64,000 nt of DNA from Thermodesulfatator indicus DSM 15286 (GCF_000217795.1 NC_015681.1:1851244-1915243); one strand, 5' to 3'. Shown: positions 53,545 through 62,551, numbered from the stretch's first letter. Notes: generated by a model from the sequence alone, not told the origin. Numbers and translations: made by a program.

Positions 53545-54138
53545 CTATTTCCTATTTTGGCTTGCTTGGATCAGTATTTGATAGACCTCTGAAGGTCTTT
53601 TGCCATTTAGTTTGGCAACTTCCTTCAGACTAATCTGTCCAGAAGGAACTTCTAATCCGTGTTGTCTCAAAAGTTCCACAGCGTCGCGCGGACGCATGCC
53701 AAGCCGCATGGCAATATCTCTCAAAGGCATGAGCTCAGCGTGCGGCACCGGTGGTGGAGTGGTGGGTTTTACCCAGGAGTTTTTAATCTTTTCTTGAAAT
53801 TCCAGGAGATAATTTATAGGTGGTATGTATTTTACCGCCATTACTAACAATACCAAAGAAACAAGGGTGGTAATTACCGCCGGGTTAGCTGGAGAAAGCT
53901 TTTCTTTCACGTATTTAACAAATGGGCGCCAGTTCAGATAAAGGTGCCAGAATCCAAAAATTAACATTAGAATCCCGAAAACAATGTGTAACGATTGCCA
54001 TTGGTCTTTATCAAGGCCAAGTAAGGTCCATCCTGTCCAGTAGGCCACGCGGCCATGGGGCATAATAAAAAGCACTATCCCGGTTACGAGCATGGCCATT
54101 AATGACCAAAATAAAAATAAACTCACGTATTTGCGCAT
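53545..54138 (-). CDS. Membrane protein of the DUF4405 type with paired helical motifs
   Basis: 197 residues. Helices near residues 5-27 (VSLFLFWSLMAMLVTGIVLFIMP), 45-67 (WQSLHIVFGILMLIFGFWHLYLNW) and 84-105 cross the membrane; conserved histidines in helix two (LHIVFG, FWHLYLNW) could bind b heme. A cytoplasmic tail has two similar helical units, LRDIAMRLGMRPRDAVELLRQHG and LKEVAKLNGKRPSEVYQILIQA, read in parts. Shares a base with the regulator gene before it. Likely part of the same system as the sensor kinase. Confidence 0.72.
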   Translation of the reverse strand: MRKYVSLFLFWSLMAMLVTGIVLFIMPHGRVAYWTGWTLLGLDKDQWQSLHIVFGILMLIFGFWHLYLNWRPFVKYVKEKLSPANPAVITTLVSLVLLVMAVKYIPPINYLLEFQEKIKNSWVKPTTPPPVPHAELMPLRDIAMRLGMRPRDAVELLRQHGLEVPSGQISLKEVAKLNGKRPSEVYQILIQASQNRK

Positions 54139-55484
54139 CAGTTTCCTCCTTTGCTAGGTTTTTTTAGGCCGTGTTTGGCCATTTTATAGCGTAATACCCG
54201 TTCACTTATACCCAGTAGATCTGCGGCTTTGGTTTGTACCCAGTTGGCCTTTTTTAAGGCCTCAAGAATCATTTCCTTCTCTATCTGGGCTAGGCGTTCT
54301 TCAAGGGGGCCAAGCTTGGTGGCCTTAAAACGTTTGAGTTCTTCGGGAAGATCTTCAGGGGTAACAAGAGAACCTCGCGCTAACGTTACCGTGCGCTGAA
54401 TTATATGTTCTAACTCTCTGACATTTCCTGGGTAGGGGTATTTGATTAATATATTCAGGGCTTCAGGAGAGAATTTGACTGGTCTAAAGGCATATTTTTT
54501 TATAAAAAACTCTATTAGCGCTGGTATATCTTCTTTTCGATGACGAAGAGGCGGTATCTTTATTTCAAAGACATTAAGGCGATAGTAGAGATCTTCTCGG
54601 AAACGGCCTTCTTCGACCATAGCTTTTAAATCCCGATTGGTAGCGGCAATGACTCTCACATCCACTTCTTTTTCTCGTTCACTACCAAGACGCATTATCT
54701 TTGATTCTTGTAGAACCCTTAAGAGCTTGGGTTGAATGGAAAGGGGCATTTCGCCTATTTCGTCAAGGAATATGCTTCCCTTGTGGGCCAGTTCAAAACG
54801 GCCGCGTTTTGATTGGGTAGCGCCAGTAAAGGCTCCTTTTTCATGGCCAAAAAGTTCAGACTCAAATAAGGTTTCCGGAATAGCCGCACAGTTTACCTCT
54901 ATAAACGGGCCTTGAGCCCTATCGCTTAGCAGGTGTATCAAGCGGGCAATAAGTTCTTTGCCTGTCCCCGTTTCACCAGAAATGAGAACTGGCCACGGAG
55001 TTTTCGCCACCCTGGCCACCATAGAAAGGACTTCTTTCATCTGTTTGCTTTCAGCAATTATCTTTAAGGGTAGCTCCTTTTTCTCTTCTAATTTTTGGAT
55101 AACTTCTTCAGCTTCTTGGTTAGTGAAAGTTTCTTGTTCTAAACGTTTTATACGCGAAAGCAGATCGTCTAAATTGATTGGTTTTTCAAGAAAATCATCC
55201 GCTCCGAGTTTCATAACTTTTACCGCGGTTTCCACTTCTCCATAGGCTGTAATCATAATAGCTCTTACTTTCGGGTTTATTTCTTTCAATTTCGCCAGTA
55301 ACTCTTCTCCTGTAAGTTCTGGCATTTTTTGGTCAACCAAAACCAGCCATATTGGCTCTTTTTCAAATATTTCAAGAGCTTCTTTAGGGTTAGATGTATA
55401 ACAGACGTCGTACCCTTGTTTTTCTAAAAAGCCTTTTATTAGCTGGCACTGAATTTCTTCATCATCAACTATGAGTATCTTCAT
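54138..55484 (-). CDS. Sigma-54-dependent response regulator (NtrC/ZraR type)
   Basis: 448 residues. A receiver (ILIVDDEEIQCQLI; phosphoacceptor in LVLVDQKMPELTG) and an AAA+ domain with Walker A GETGTGKE and a canonical GAFTGA loop, then a Fis-type HTH (NWVQTKAADLLGISERVLRYKM). It overlaps the kinase gene by 20 bases. A sigma-54 promoter lies upstream of the small-protein gene at 57490-58017, its likely target. Confidence 0.95.
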   Translation of the reverse strand: MKILIVDDEEIQCQLIKGFLEKQGYDVCYTSNPKEALEIFEKEPIWLVLVDQKMPELTGEELLAKLKEINPKVRAIMITAYGEVETAVKVMKLGADDFLEKPINLDDLLSRIKRLEQETFTNQEAEEVIQKLEEKKELPLKIIAESKQMKEVLSMVARVAKTPWPVLISGETGTGKELIARLIHLLSDRAQGPFIEVNCAAIPETLFESELFGHEKGAFTGATQSKRGRFELAHKGSIFLDEIGEMPLSIQPKLLRVLQESKIMRLGSEREKEVDVRVIAATNRDLKAMVEEGRFREDLYYRLNVFEIKIPPLRHRKEDIPALIEFFIKKYAFRPVKFSPEALNILIKYPYPGNVRELEHIIQRTVTLARGSLVTPEDLPEELKRFKATKLGPLEERLAQIEKEMILEALKKANWVQTKAADLLGISERVLRYKMAKHGLKKPSKGGN

Positions 55485-56997
55485 TGGATATCCTCGGTAA
55501 GTGAATTTCTATCTTAAAAAGATTATCATTGGTGATTTCAGCGTAAACCTCTCCATCATGAGCTTTGATAATTTTTTTAACTAAAGCTAGACCTAACCCC
55601 GTTCCTTTTGTTTTAAAAGTGATGTAAGGATTAAAAATTTCCTCAAGTTTATCTTTAGGTGGTAATTCTCCTGAATTTTTTATAGTTAGAATGACATTTT
55701 TATCTTGTGGTTTAAGAGAAATTATTATGATACCACTTTCTTTTATAGCTTCTAAAGCGTTTAAAAGCAAATTTTCTAAAACTTGTAATAATAACTCCCT
55801 ATTCCCCAGAACAAATACTTTTTCTAAATCTTTATATAGTTTTATTTTCTTGTCTTTTAAGGATAATTGATAGCGATCAAGGATTTCTAAAATAAGAGAG
55901 GATAGTTCTACTTTTTCTTTATTAAAATTCTTCTCAATCCGTACATAGTTTAGTAAAGAATCTATTGTTTTAGTTGATTGTAAAAGAGACTTGTTTAGTA
56001 GTTCTAATAGCTTAAGTTCTTCTTGAGATAAGTTTTTCGCTTCTTTTGTTAACCTTTGTAAAGCTAAAGATATGTTGTTAATGGGATTTTTAATTTCATG
56101 GGCAAGAGTTGCTGCTGCTCTTCCAAGGGCTACTTCTTCTTTCTGTTGGGCAAGGCTCTTTTCGTAGTCTCTAATGTTTTCTAAATAATTTTTTTGGAAG
56201 AAATAAAAGATAATAGTCAATATTAAACCGACAAAGGAAAGACTAATTGACAAAAATAAGTAACGTTCTCTAAGTTTTTTTTCTAAAAGTTCTAAGTTTT
56301 TGGCTTTTAAGTAAACAATTATAGTTTTATTTTGAAATGGTATTTCTATTTTAAAGTCTTTCTTGTAAAGAGAGACTTTTGGCTGATCTATTTTATGAGG
56401 GATAATTTCCACGGAACGGACATTAGGAAGCTTGGAGATACGATTGATAATACCCTCAACTGATATTTTTTCATAAAATGGCTTAATATTTTCAACCCTG
56501 GAACCTATTACAACTCTTTTTAGAGAAGATAAATTTTCTGTACAAAACATAAATAGATTATATTTTTTGATATAAATCAAATTGTTATGACACTTGATGT
56601 CTTCTGGTAACCATCCTTCAGGTACGGAAAGAATTTCTCCATTTTGTCTTTCAATAAGAACTCCAGCAAGTCCGTTTTCTTGAATAAAACCTAATAGTTC
56701 GTCAGGAGATAAAGGTTCTATAGAATCGAGATAATCAAGAAAGGAAACAGTATTAGAAAGAAAATGATAAAGAATGTTTTTTATTATTTTTTCGGCCAAT
56801 GATCCTGTTTCCACATTGAGACGAATTACTTCTGTAAGTGTATAAGAATCTTGGCGTACGTGTTCTACAAAAAATTTTTCTATTTCTTGGTGATGAAGAT
56901 AAAAAGATAGATTTAAAAGGCCAAATAACACAATGAAAAAAGCCAGATTGATTTTCCATAAAGAAAGTTTACCTACCGCGTCCTCCACCATGTCCAC
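55465..56997 (-). CDS. Membrane sensor histidine kinase
   Basis: 510 residues. Two membrane segments (about 15-33, INLAFFIVLFGLLNLSFYL, and 247-266, FLSISLSFVGLILTIIFYFF) enclose a periplasmic sensor of about 210 residues. The H-box is LAHEIKNPINNISLALQRL, the N-box LLNALEAI, and the G-box GTGLGLALVKKIIKAHDGEV, quoted in parts. No PAS domain was seen. The start overlaps the upstream gene by 29 bases, in its homopurine tract. Partner of the NtrC-type regulator at 54138-55484. Confidence 0.92.
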   Translation of the reverse strand: MDMVEDAVGKLSLWKINLAFFIVLFGLLNLSFYLHHQEIEKFFVEHVRQDSYTLTEVIRLNVETGSLAEKIIKNILYHFLSNTVSFLDYLDSIEPLSPDELLGFIQENGLAGVLIERQNGEILSVPEGWLPEDIKCHNNLIYIKKYNLFMFCTENLSSLKRVVIGSRVENIKPFYEKISVEGIINRISKLPNVRSVEIIPHKIDQPKVSLYKKDFKIEIPFQNKTIIVYLKAKNLELLEKKLRERYLFLSISLSFVGLILTIIFYFFQKNYLENIRDYEKSLAQQKEEVALGRAAATLAHEIKNPINNISLALQRLTKEAKNLSQEELKLLELLNKSLLQSTKTIDSLLNYVRIEKNFNKEKVELSSLILEILDRYQLSLKDKKIKLYKDLEKVFVLGNRELLLQVLENLLLNALEAIKESGIIIISLKPQDKNVILTIKNSGELPPKDKLEEIFNPYITFKTKGTGLGLALVKKIIKAHDGEVYAEITNDNLFKIEIHLPRISNEDTHS

Positions 56998-57439
56998 CGC
57001 CTCTTTCCCTTCCTCTTTCCCTTCCTCTTTCCCTTTCCCTTTCCTTTTCCCTTCCCCTTCGTTCCTGCCTATGCCATTCCTTCCGGACGCCCCTTGACCA
57101 TTCCTTACGAATACTTTTTCGTAATCTCTTTCTTACGCCGGTAAAATCTCCTCTCTTTTTAATAATTACATTTTTGGCTAAAAATTGGCCGTTAAATGTT
57201 TTAATAAGGCGAAACCTTATTATATCTCCTGGATAAAGGGGTTTATTACATTCTTCTAAAAGTACTTTGATTCTTTTAGACCTATGGTTTTCATCAAAAA
57301 AAAGAACAATGGCACTTTTGGGGCAAGGGAAGAGCATCAATACTTTCCCTTCAATTTCAACCCCCTCTTCAAAAGTTTGAGCTTTAAGAGGGCTAATAAG
57401 TACCAAATAGATTAATAAGCTAAAAATTAAAGTTTTCAT
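56969..57439 (-). CDS. Secreted OB-fold-like protein with Arg/Glu/Gly-rich tail
   Basis: 156 residues from the ATG at 57439, giving the signal peptide MKTLIFSLLIYLVLISPLKA; a start at 57511 would add 24 residues that cross a terminator. The mature part looks like an OB-fold (VEIEGKVLMLFPC, KRIKVLLEEC, YPGDIIRFRLIKTFNGQFLAKNVII). The C-terminus is low complexity: Arg and Glu repeats, then GGGHGGGRGR, encoded by a 61-base pure-purine tract. It overlaps the kinase start. Function is unknown; perhaps periplasmic metal or envelope sensing. Confidence 0.65.
   Translation of the reverse strand: MKTLIFSLLIYLVLISPLKAQTFEEGVEIEGKVLMLFPCPKSAIVLFFDENHRSKRIKVLLEECNKPLYPGDIIRFRLIKTFNGQFLAKNVIIKKRGDFTGVRKRLRKSIRKEWSRGVRKEWHRQERRGREKERERERGRERGRERGGGHGGGRGR
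57000..57060 (-). repeat. 61-base homopurine tract
   Basis: On the plus strand 57000-57060 is only C and T (units such as CTCTTTCCCTTC). On the coding strand it is AG only, encoding the Arg/Glu/Gly tail of the small secreted protein and ending just before the kinase start. Such mirror-like tracts can slip or form triplex DNA. Confidence 0.85.
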
Positions 57440-57452
57440 AAGCACTTTTACT

Positions 57453-57475
57453 AAAAAGCCCCGCTTTTGCGGGGC
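57453..57475 (-). terminator. Terminator between the two small secreted-protein genes
   Basis: 7-bp stem GCCCCGC / GCGGGGC with a four-base loop (57458-57475), followed on the minus strand by TTTTT. It should end most transcripts of the 57490-58017 gene, leaving read-through for the downstream genes. Confidence 0.85.
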
Positions 57476-57489
57476 CTTTTGGTTCATTA

Positions 57490-58017
57490 TTAGTTGGAAT
57501 AACGCCAGCATTGACCTGGGCCATAACCCATGCCTCTACCGTAGCCGCGCCCCTGACCAGGACCATAATACTGATTACCACTTCCCTGGTTCATTTGCAT
57601 CTGTTGACGGCCTCTATTTTTCCATGGGCCACCCCGCCAAAGAGGCCTTCCGTCCTCTCCCCTTAAAACAATGGTCTGGCCAGATACCGTAATTTTAGTA
57701 GCAACGATTCTGGTAGTCCCGTTAGGAAAAGTCACTTCGTAGCCTTCTACCGTAATGTCTTCGCCTACTGTGGGGTAAGGGACTCCCATTTGCTGCCAGT
57801 ACCACCTGGGGCCAATGCCGTAAACGGTAACTACTCCTTGATCTGTTTCAATTTGTAGCCCTTGGCTGGCAGGCCAGGGCACGGCCTTAACCACTCCGGT
57901 AATTGTTACCGGAGTTCCCGAAAGGATGTAAGGCACTGCCGGTGGGTTGGGATTCTGGGCCCACGCTCCTCCTACCATAAACAAGCTAACTACCATAGCC
58001 AAAATTAATTTCCTCAT
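57490..58017 (-). CDS. Secreted OB-fold-like protein with Gly/Gln/Tyr-rich tail
   Basis: 175 residues with signal peptide LILAMVVSLFMVGGAWA. The mature domain (VTITGVVKAVPWP, GLQIETDQGVVTVYGIGP, VGEDITVEGYEV, RIVATKITVSG) looks like an OB-fold. A tail rich in Gly, Gln, Asn and Tyr (YYGPGQGRGYGRGMGYGPGQ) follows. AGGAGG precedes the ATG. A consensus sigma-54 promoter lies 40 bases upstream. By layout it recalls the Zn-response protein ZraP beside ZraSR, though the sequence is not related as far as I can see. Confidence 0.72.
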   Translation of the reverse strand: MRKLILAMVVSLFMVGGAWAQNPNPPAVPYILSGTPVTITGVVKAVPWPASQGLQIETDQGVVTVYGIGPRWYWQQMGVPYPTVGEDITVEGYEVTFPNGTTRIVATKITVSGQTIVLRGEDGRPLWRGGPWKNRGRQQMQMNQGSGNQYYGPGQGRGYGRGMGYGPGQCWRYSN

Positions 58018-58056
58018 CTCTTCTACCTCCTTGTTTTATTTTTACTTCTTACTAAC

Positions 58057-58072
58057 TGCAATGTGCGTGCCA
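58057..58072 (-). promoter_or_regulatory. Consensus sigma-54 promoter
   Basis: Read on the minus strand: TGGCAC-GCACA-TTGCA, a full match to TGGCAC-N5-TTGCW. It is about 40 bases before the start codon of the small secreted protein at 58017. The sigma-54 activator at 54138-55484 is the obvious candidate regulator. Confidence 0.9.
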
Positions 58073-58189
58073 TTTTAAAAATCTGGAAAAACTAGCAATC
58101 CCAGGAGATTTTCTAAAAAGTCTAGTAATTAGTTCGACAAAAAGAACAGTTCGACAATAGTGTCGAGGGTCATGTCAGCGTCTTACTAA

Positions 58190-58460
58190 GAGGTTTCGGG
58201 CTCGCCGTGATTCTTCGTGTCTCTGCGAGGCCTCGTCAGAGGTCGAAGCGGTCTTCAGAGATCTCTTAGCTGCGCTCGGGAGGATTGCTTCGCTTCGCTC
58301 GCAATGACAATGTGAGGAAGCTCGCAAGATTGTAAGAAAGTTTGTAATGACAATGTAAGGAAGCCTGTAATGACAATGTTAGGAAGCCCGTAATGACAAC
58401 ATAAAGAAGCTCAATGGCGATGTAAGAAACTCGTAATGACAGAGTAGAGATAGAGCCCGC
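58190..58460. repeat. Dispersed palindromic repeat (copy 10) followed by a degenerate ~23-bp tandem repeat
   Basis: 58190-58310 has GCGAGGCCTCGTCAGAGG, CGGGAGGATTGCTTCGCTTC and CTCGCAATGACA. From there to about 58460 units like TAATGACAATGTAAGGAAGC recur about six times with drift and changing length. Nothing else is seen in the 58073-58499 gap. Confidence 0.75.
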
Positions 58461-58499
58461 AATGAGCCAAAAGGATTGCTATCTTTTTGCTATCAGCCG

Positions 58500-59174
58500 T
58501 TACGCCAAAATTACGGCGATAATTCCCGTGAGAAAGATGCCGTCAAAGGTCCCTGCGCCGCCAATGGAAGCCACCGGGGCTTTGAGGCGGTTTATATCCC
58601 TTAGATGCAAGATGTCCGCGCCAATGAGGGTGCCAAGCGTTCCTGAAATATAAGCAACTACCGGGGCTTTGTCTGGGGAAATAACCAGGGCTATAAGAGC
58701 AGCGGCTAACGGTGGGATAAACATGGGGATAGCTATTCCTATGCCTGGTACAGGACGGGCTAGTTTGTAACATATAAAAGCCACTATAGCGGTGGCTATA
58801 AGTGGACTGATAAAAAGACCATTTTGTACCATGAGATATAAAGAGACAAAAACGGGGATTACGCATCCACCAACGTTTACAGCTATTATCGTATAACTTG
58901 GCTCTCTTACCCGAGGAATTACATAGCGTATGCCGAAAAAGGTAACCTCTACTTCTTCAGGATAAAGCTCACGGTCCCTTCTAATTTTTTTAACGGGAAT
59001 ATTTATATTGCTACCTATTAGCGAACCGAATAAAAAAATAAATACTTGGCCAGCCGTTAAACCAAGTTTGCTGGCCGCTATTGTTATTAGGCCAATATGG
59101 ACGAAAATAAACAATAAAAAGAGTAAGAAAAGAAAAAGAAAGAAAAATAAGATAGCAAAAGGGCTAAATATCAT
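58500..59174 (-). CDS. DUF1614 family membrane protein
   Basis: 224 residues with about six hydrophobic helices, beginning with a Phe/Leu-rich run (IFSPFAILFFFLFLFLLFLLFIFV). The C-terminal part has ISGTLGTLIGADILHL and GGAGTFDGIFLTGIIAVILA, which I recognise as the DUF1614 signature. Function is unknown. It overlaps tsaE by 11 bases. Confidence 0.82.
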   Translation of the reverse strand: MIFSPFAILFFFLFLFLLFLLFIFVHIGLITIAASKLGLTAGQVFIFLFGSLIGSNINIPVKKIRRDRELYPEEVEVTFFGIRYVIPRVREPSYTIIAVNVGGCVIPVFVSLYLMVQNGLFISPLIATAIVAFICYKLARPVPGIGIAIPMFIPPLAAALIALVISPDKAPVVAYISGTLGTLIGADILHLRDINRLKAPVASIGGAGTFDGIFLTGIIAVILA

Positions 59175-59586
59175 TTTTATCCTCTATTGTTATAAGTCTT
59201 TCACTGGGGCCTATTATTTCAAAGTAAACTTTAATGGCTTTGTCAAAGAAAAAAGGAAGTCTTTCACTCCATTCTATCACCAGAACACCTTGTTCAGCCA
59301 GTTCTTCAAGGCCTAAATCGTAAACATCTTCAGGCTCGAGACGATAAAGGTCCACATGATAAAGGGGAACACGCCCAGGATACTCATTTATAATAGCAAA
59401 AGTTGGGCTCTGGACATAATAATCTTTAGGCACTCCAAGACCCCGCGCCAATCCTTTAACAAAGGTGGTTTTTCCTGCTCCAAGATCACCAAAAAGAAAG
59501 ATTACATTCCCACGAGATAGCTTTTGCCCCAGTTCTTCAGCCAGGCGTTCTGTTTCTTCAGGGCTTTTTGTTCTAAAACTGGCCAA
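59164..59586 (-). CDS. tsaE: tRNA threonylcarbamoyladenosine ATPase TsaE
   Basis: 140 residues. It powers the TsaBD complex that makes t6A37 in tRNAs. The Walker A FGDLGAGKTTFVKGLARGLG and SPTFAIINEYPG, then YHVDLYRL and VLVIEWSERLP are the family motifs. Overlaps nnr by 14 bases. Confidence 0.95.
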   Translation of the reverse strand: MASFRTKSPEETERLAEELGQKLSRGNVIFLFGDLGAGKTTFVKGLARGLGVPKDYYVQSPTFAIINEYPGRVPLYHVDLYRLEPEDVYDLGLEELAEQGVLVIEWSERLPFFFDKAIKVYFEIIGPSERLITIEDKNDI

Positions 59587-61141
59587 GGTTTTTCCTCACC
59601 ATTATTTCTTTGATGGCATTGGGCAAAGTTTCCGCTACTTCTTTAGCTACAAACCCAAACGGCCCTTTACGTTTAGCAAGAATATCAGCGGAAAGCCCAT
59701 GTAAATAAACTCCTAGAGAGGCAGCTATAAAAGGTTCATAGCCCTGGGCTAATAAAGCTGTTATGAGGCCGGTTAAAACATCACCTGTTCCTCCGGTAGC
59801 AAGCCCAGGATTACCCGAGTAGTTAACCGCTTCCCGACCATCTGGGCTTGCCACTACCGTGGCAGCACCTTTAAGGACAACAATGCTTTCTGTTTCCTTG
59901 GCGGCCAGACGAGCTATTTCAAGGCGATTTTCCTGTATTTTTTCTTTAGAAATATCAAGGAGTCTGGCAAGCTCTCCCGGATGAGGCGTTAAAATGCGAG
60001 GGGCCTGGGCCCGACGTAGGTGAAAGACTTCTCCGGCTAGGGCCGTAATAGCGTCAGCGTCTATTACCGCGGGGATATCAAGGTGAGCTACCAACCTATG
60101 AACTAATTCAAAGGTTTCCCGATGGATGCCAAACCCAGGCCCTATGGCCACGGCTTTCTTGTCCCGGCAAAAGGAGATAATTTTATCAAAGGCCTGGTAA
60201 GAAAGGCTTTGAATATCGGTTTCTTCTTCTAAGGGAAAGGTCATGGCTTCGGTAAGAGTAGTTTCAAAAATGTGATTAAGGCTTTTAGGGCATATCAGCG
60301 TAACCAGGCCTGCTCCTCCCCTTAAAGCCCCAAGGCAGGTGAGTATGGCCGCGCCTGTTTTACCAGAAGAACCGGCCAATACAGCCACATGGCCGTAAGT
60401 CCCTTTGTGGGAGTCAGGCCCTCTCGGCTTTAAGTGATTGGCCGCCCAGCTCTCATTCAATAAAAAACGCGGGGGAGCAAGTTCGGCTATAACCCTTTTG
60501 GGCATGGAAATATCAACTATTTTAAGCTCACCTACGTAATGGCGGCCGGGATAAATCACCTGGCCTACTTTGGGAAGGGCCATAGTGGCGGTAAGCGAGG
60601 CTTTTACGGCAATTCCTAAAGGCCTTCCCAGGTCTGCCGAAAGGCCCGAGGGGATATCCACAGCTACTACGGGTTTTTCGCTCTGATTTATAGCCTCAAT
60701 AGCAGCGGCAAAATGGCCTTTTACTTCGCGCTCAAGGCCGGTGCCAAAGATAGCGTCAACTATCAGGCCCGAGGCCTTTATTTCTTGTTTCAATACAGAA
60801 ATATCGTTGTTTACCAAAAATAAAGGGATTTCCATTTTTTTTATTATTTGAAGGTTGACGAGGGCATCTCCTTTAAACTTTTCAAAAGGTGCCAGGCAAA
60901 ATACCTTTACCGGAAAGCCCTTTTGGGCAAGGTGCCTTGCGATAACAAAGCCGTCTCCACCGTTATTACCCGGCCCACAAATAATTAGGGCACCTTGAGA
61001 AAGAGAGGGCCTAAAATATTCAAGAATTAATTCGGCTGTTCCTCGACCGGCATTTTCCATAAGAACCAGGCCGGGGACGCCAAACTCTTCAATGGTGTAG
61101 CGGTCAAGGGCCTGCATTTCACGGGCGTAGACTAGATTCAT
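59573..61141 (-). CDS. nnr: Bifunctional NAD(P)H-hydrate epimerase / ADP-dependent dehydratase
   Basis: 522 residues. Repairs damaged NAD(P)H hydrates. The N-terminal YjeF_N epimerase (about 1-215) shows CGPGNNGGDGFVIARHL; the C-terminal dehydratase (about 225-510) has VAVLAGSSGKTGAAIL, ILTPHPGEL and NPGLATGGTGDVLTGLI with the catalytic Asp. Full length for the fused form. Confidence 0.95.
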   Translation of the reverse strand: MNLVYAREMQALDRYTIEEFGVPGLVLMENAGRGTAELILEYFRPSLSQGALIICGPGNNGGDGFVIARHLAQKGFPVKVFCLAPFEKFKGDALVNLQIIKKMEIPLFLVNNDISVLKQEIKASGLIVDAIFGTGLEREVKGHFAAAIEAINQSEKPVVAVDIPSGLSADLGRPLGIAVKASLTATMALPKVGQVIYPGRHYVGELKIVDISMPKRVIAELAPPRFLLNESWAANHLKPRGPDSHKGTYGHVAVLAGSSGKTGAAILTCLGALRGGAGLVTLICPKSLNHIFETTLTEAMTFPLEEETDIQSLSYQAFDKIISFCRDKKAVAIGPGFGIHRETFELVHRLVAHLDIPAVIDADAITALAGEVFHLRRAQAPRILTPHPGELARLLDISKEKIQENRLEIARLAAKETESIVVLKGAATVVASPDGREAVNYSGNPGLATGGTGDVLTGLITALLAQGYEPFIAASLGVYLHGLSADILAKRKGPFGFVAKEVAETLPNAIKEIMVRKNLGQF

Positions 61142-61180
61142 AACTCAACTCCCTTTTAGAATTGGCAATATTTAAACCTA

Positions 61181-62551
61181 TTATTTTGTGAAAGAAAATT
61201 CTATTACCAGAGCTTTTTGATTTTTGTCTTTAGGCCCTAAGTTTTCCGCTATTGCCAGCCCAGGGATGCCGATAATCTGGCCGTCTTTTTCAATAACTGG
61301 CCATAGGCGACGTTCATCATGGGTGAGTCCGTGCTCCCAAAAAATTTTTTTTAGTTTCTTACGGCCAGAAAGTCCAGCAAGCCTAATGCGGTCACCTGGT
61401 ATGGCTGAGCGCACTATCAACGGAAATTCAATTTTTTGAGGGTCAAGCACAAGGGCCCCTTTAGGGGCTTCCTCTGCTCGGGCGTAGTAAACCCGAAGGA
61501 CAATTTTATTAGGAAGAATGTATTCGCCTGTCCCCGAAATTTCTTCCCTAAAAGGCTTAACAGGGGCTTCTATTTTTTTGAAAACAAGCCTTCCAGGCTC
61601 TCGTCTGGCGATAAAGCCACCGGGCAAGTTAATGTTTCCTCGGGTTTTGCCAGTAAGAAGGGATTCAATTTGTTCTATGTGGCTTAATCTTATGCGGAAA
61701 AGCGGTACCCCTATAGCCTTTAACGCTTCAAGATACATGCGCCTTCTAAGTACCAAAGGCACATTAACAAGTCCTCTTACACTTAAATGGAAAGCACCGG
61801 CTTCTCTTCGGCCGTGCTTTTGTAGCTTTTCAAGGGCTAAGCAACCTAAGAATTCTTCTTCTTCAGCTACCAGAAGGGCCGTCCGTTTAAGGCATCCTTT
61901 TACATTTTTGTGAAAGTGTTTTTCAAGAAAAGGGATAAGCAAATGTCGAACCCGATTTCTTAAAAAGCGAGGATCCTCATTACTAGGGTCTTCTATATAA
62001 GGAATATTTTCTTTTTTGAGGAAATCTTCTATTTCTTCGCGAGAAACCATGAGAAGAGGCCTTATAAAAATGCCTCCCCTTTTAACCGGGATACCAGCAA
62101 GCCCACGCCTACCAGCCCCTCTTATAAAGCGAAGAAGTACTTCTTCGGCTAAGTCGTCAGCCTGGTGGGCAAGGGCTACTCTATTTAACTCATATTCCTC
62201 GGCAATTCTTTCAAAAAAGCGATACCTAAGTTCTCGCCCGGCTGCTTCAAGCGAGATCTTTTCCCTTTTGGCATAAAGCTTTACAGGAGCTGCTGCTAAA
62301 ATAAATGGAAGTCCTAGTTTTTCTGCGTATGATTTGACAAATAGGGCTTCCTTTAAGGATTCTTTGCGCAAGCGGTGGTCATAATAGGCCACGAAAAGGT
62401 CGAGTTCAAGTTCATCTTTTAAGGCCAAAAGTACGTGAAGTAAGGCCATAGAATCTGGCCCGCCTGAGACCGCTAAGAGTACTCGCTCCCCACCAGAGAG
62501 AAGGCCAAATCTTTCTATATCTCGCCTGACCTTACGAATGAGTTTTGACAT
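61181..62551 (-). CDS. tilS: tRNA(Ile)-lysidine synthetase TilS
   Basis: 456 residues from the ATG at 62551; an in-frame ATG at 62590 would add 13. Makes lysidine at C34 of the AUA-reading tRNA-Ile. The PP-loop AVSGGPDSMALLHVL starts about residue 25; ALAHQADDLAEEVLLRFIRGAGRRGLAGI and the C-terminal domain (GDRIRLAGLSGRKKLKKIFWE), read in parts, are typical. Overlaps the stop of the upstream coiled-coil gene. Confidence 0.94.
   Translation of the reverse strand: MSKLIRKVRRDIERFGLLSGGERVLLAVSGGPDSMALLHVLLALKDELELDLFVAYYDHRLRKESLKEALFVKSYAEKLGLPFILAAAPVKLYAKREKISLEAAGRELRYRFFERIAEEYELNRVALAHQADDLAEEVLLRFIRGAGRRGLAGIPVKRGGIFIRPLLMVSREEIEDFLKKENIPYIEDPSNEDPRFLRNRVRHLLIPFLEKHFHKNVKGCLKRTALLVAEEEEFLGCLALEKLQKHGRREAGAFHLSVRGLVNVPLVLRRRMYLEALKAIGVPLFRIRLSHIEQIESLLTGKTRGNINLPGGFIARREPGRLVFKKIEAPVKPFREEISGTGEYILPNKIVLRVYYARAEEAPKGALVLDPQKIEFPLIVRSAIPGDRIRLAGLSGRKKLKKIFWEHGLTHDERRLWPVIEKDGQIIGIPGLAIAENLGPKDKNQKALVIEFSFTK

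Noticed and set aside
58310-58460. Possible CRISPR array
   Set aside because: Units of about 23 bp drift in sequence and length and no unique spacers lie between them, so it is a degenerate tandem repeat.
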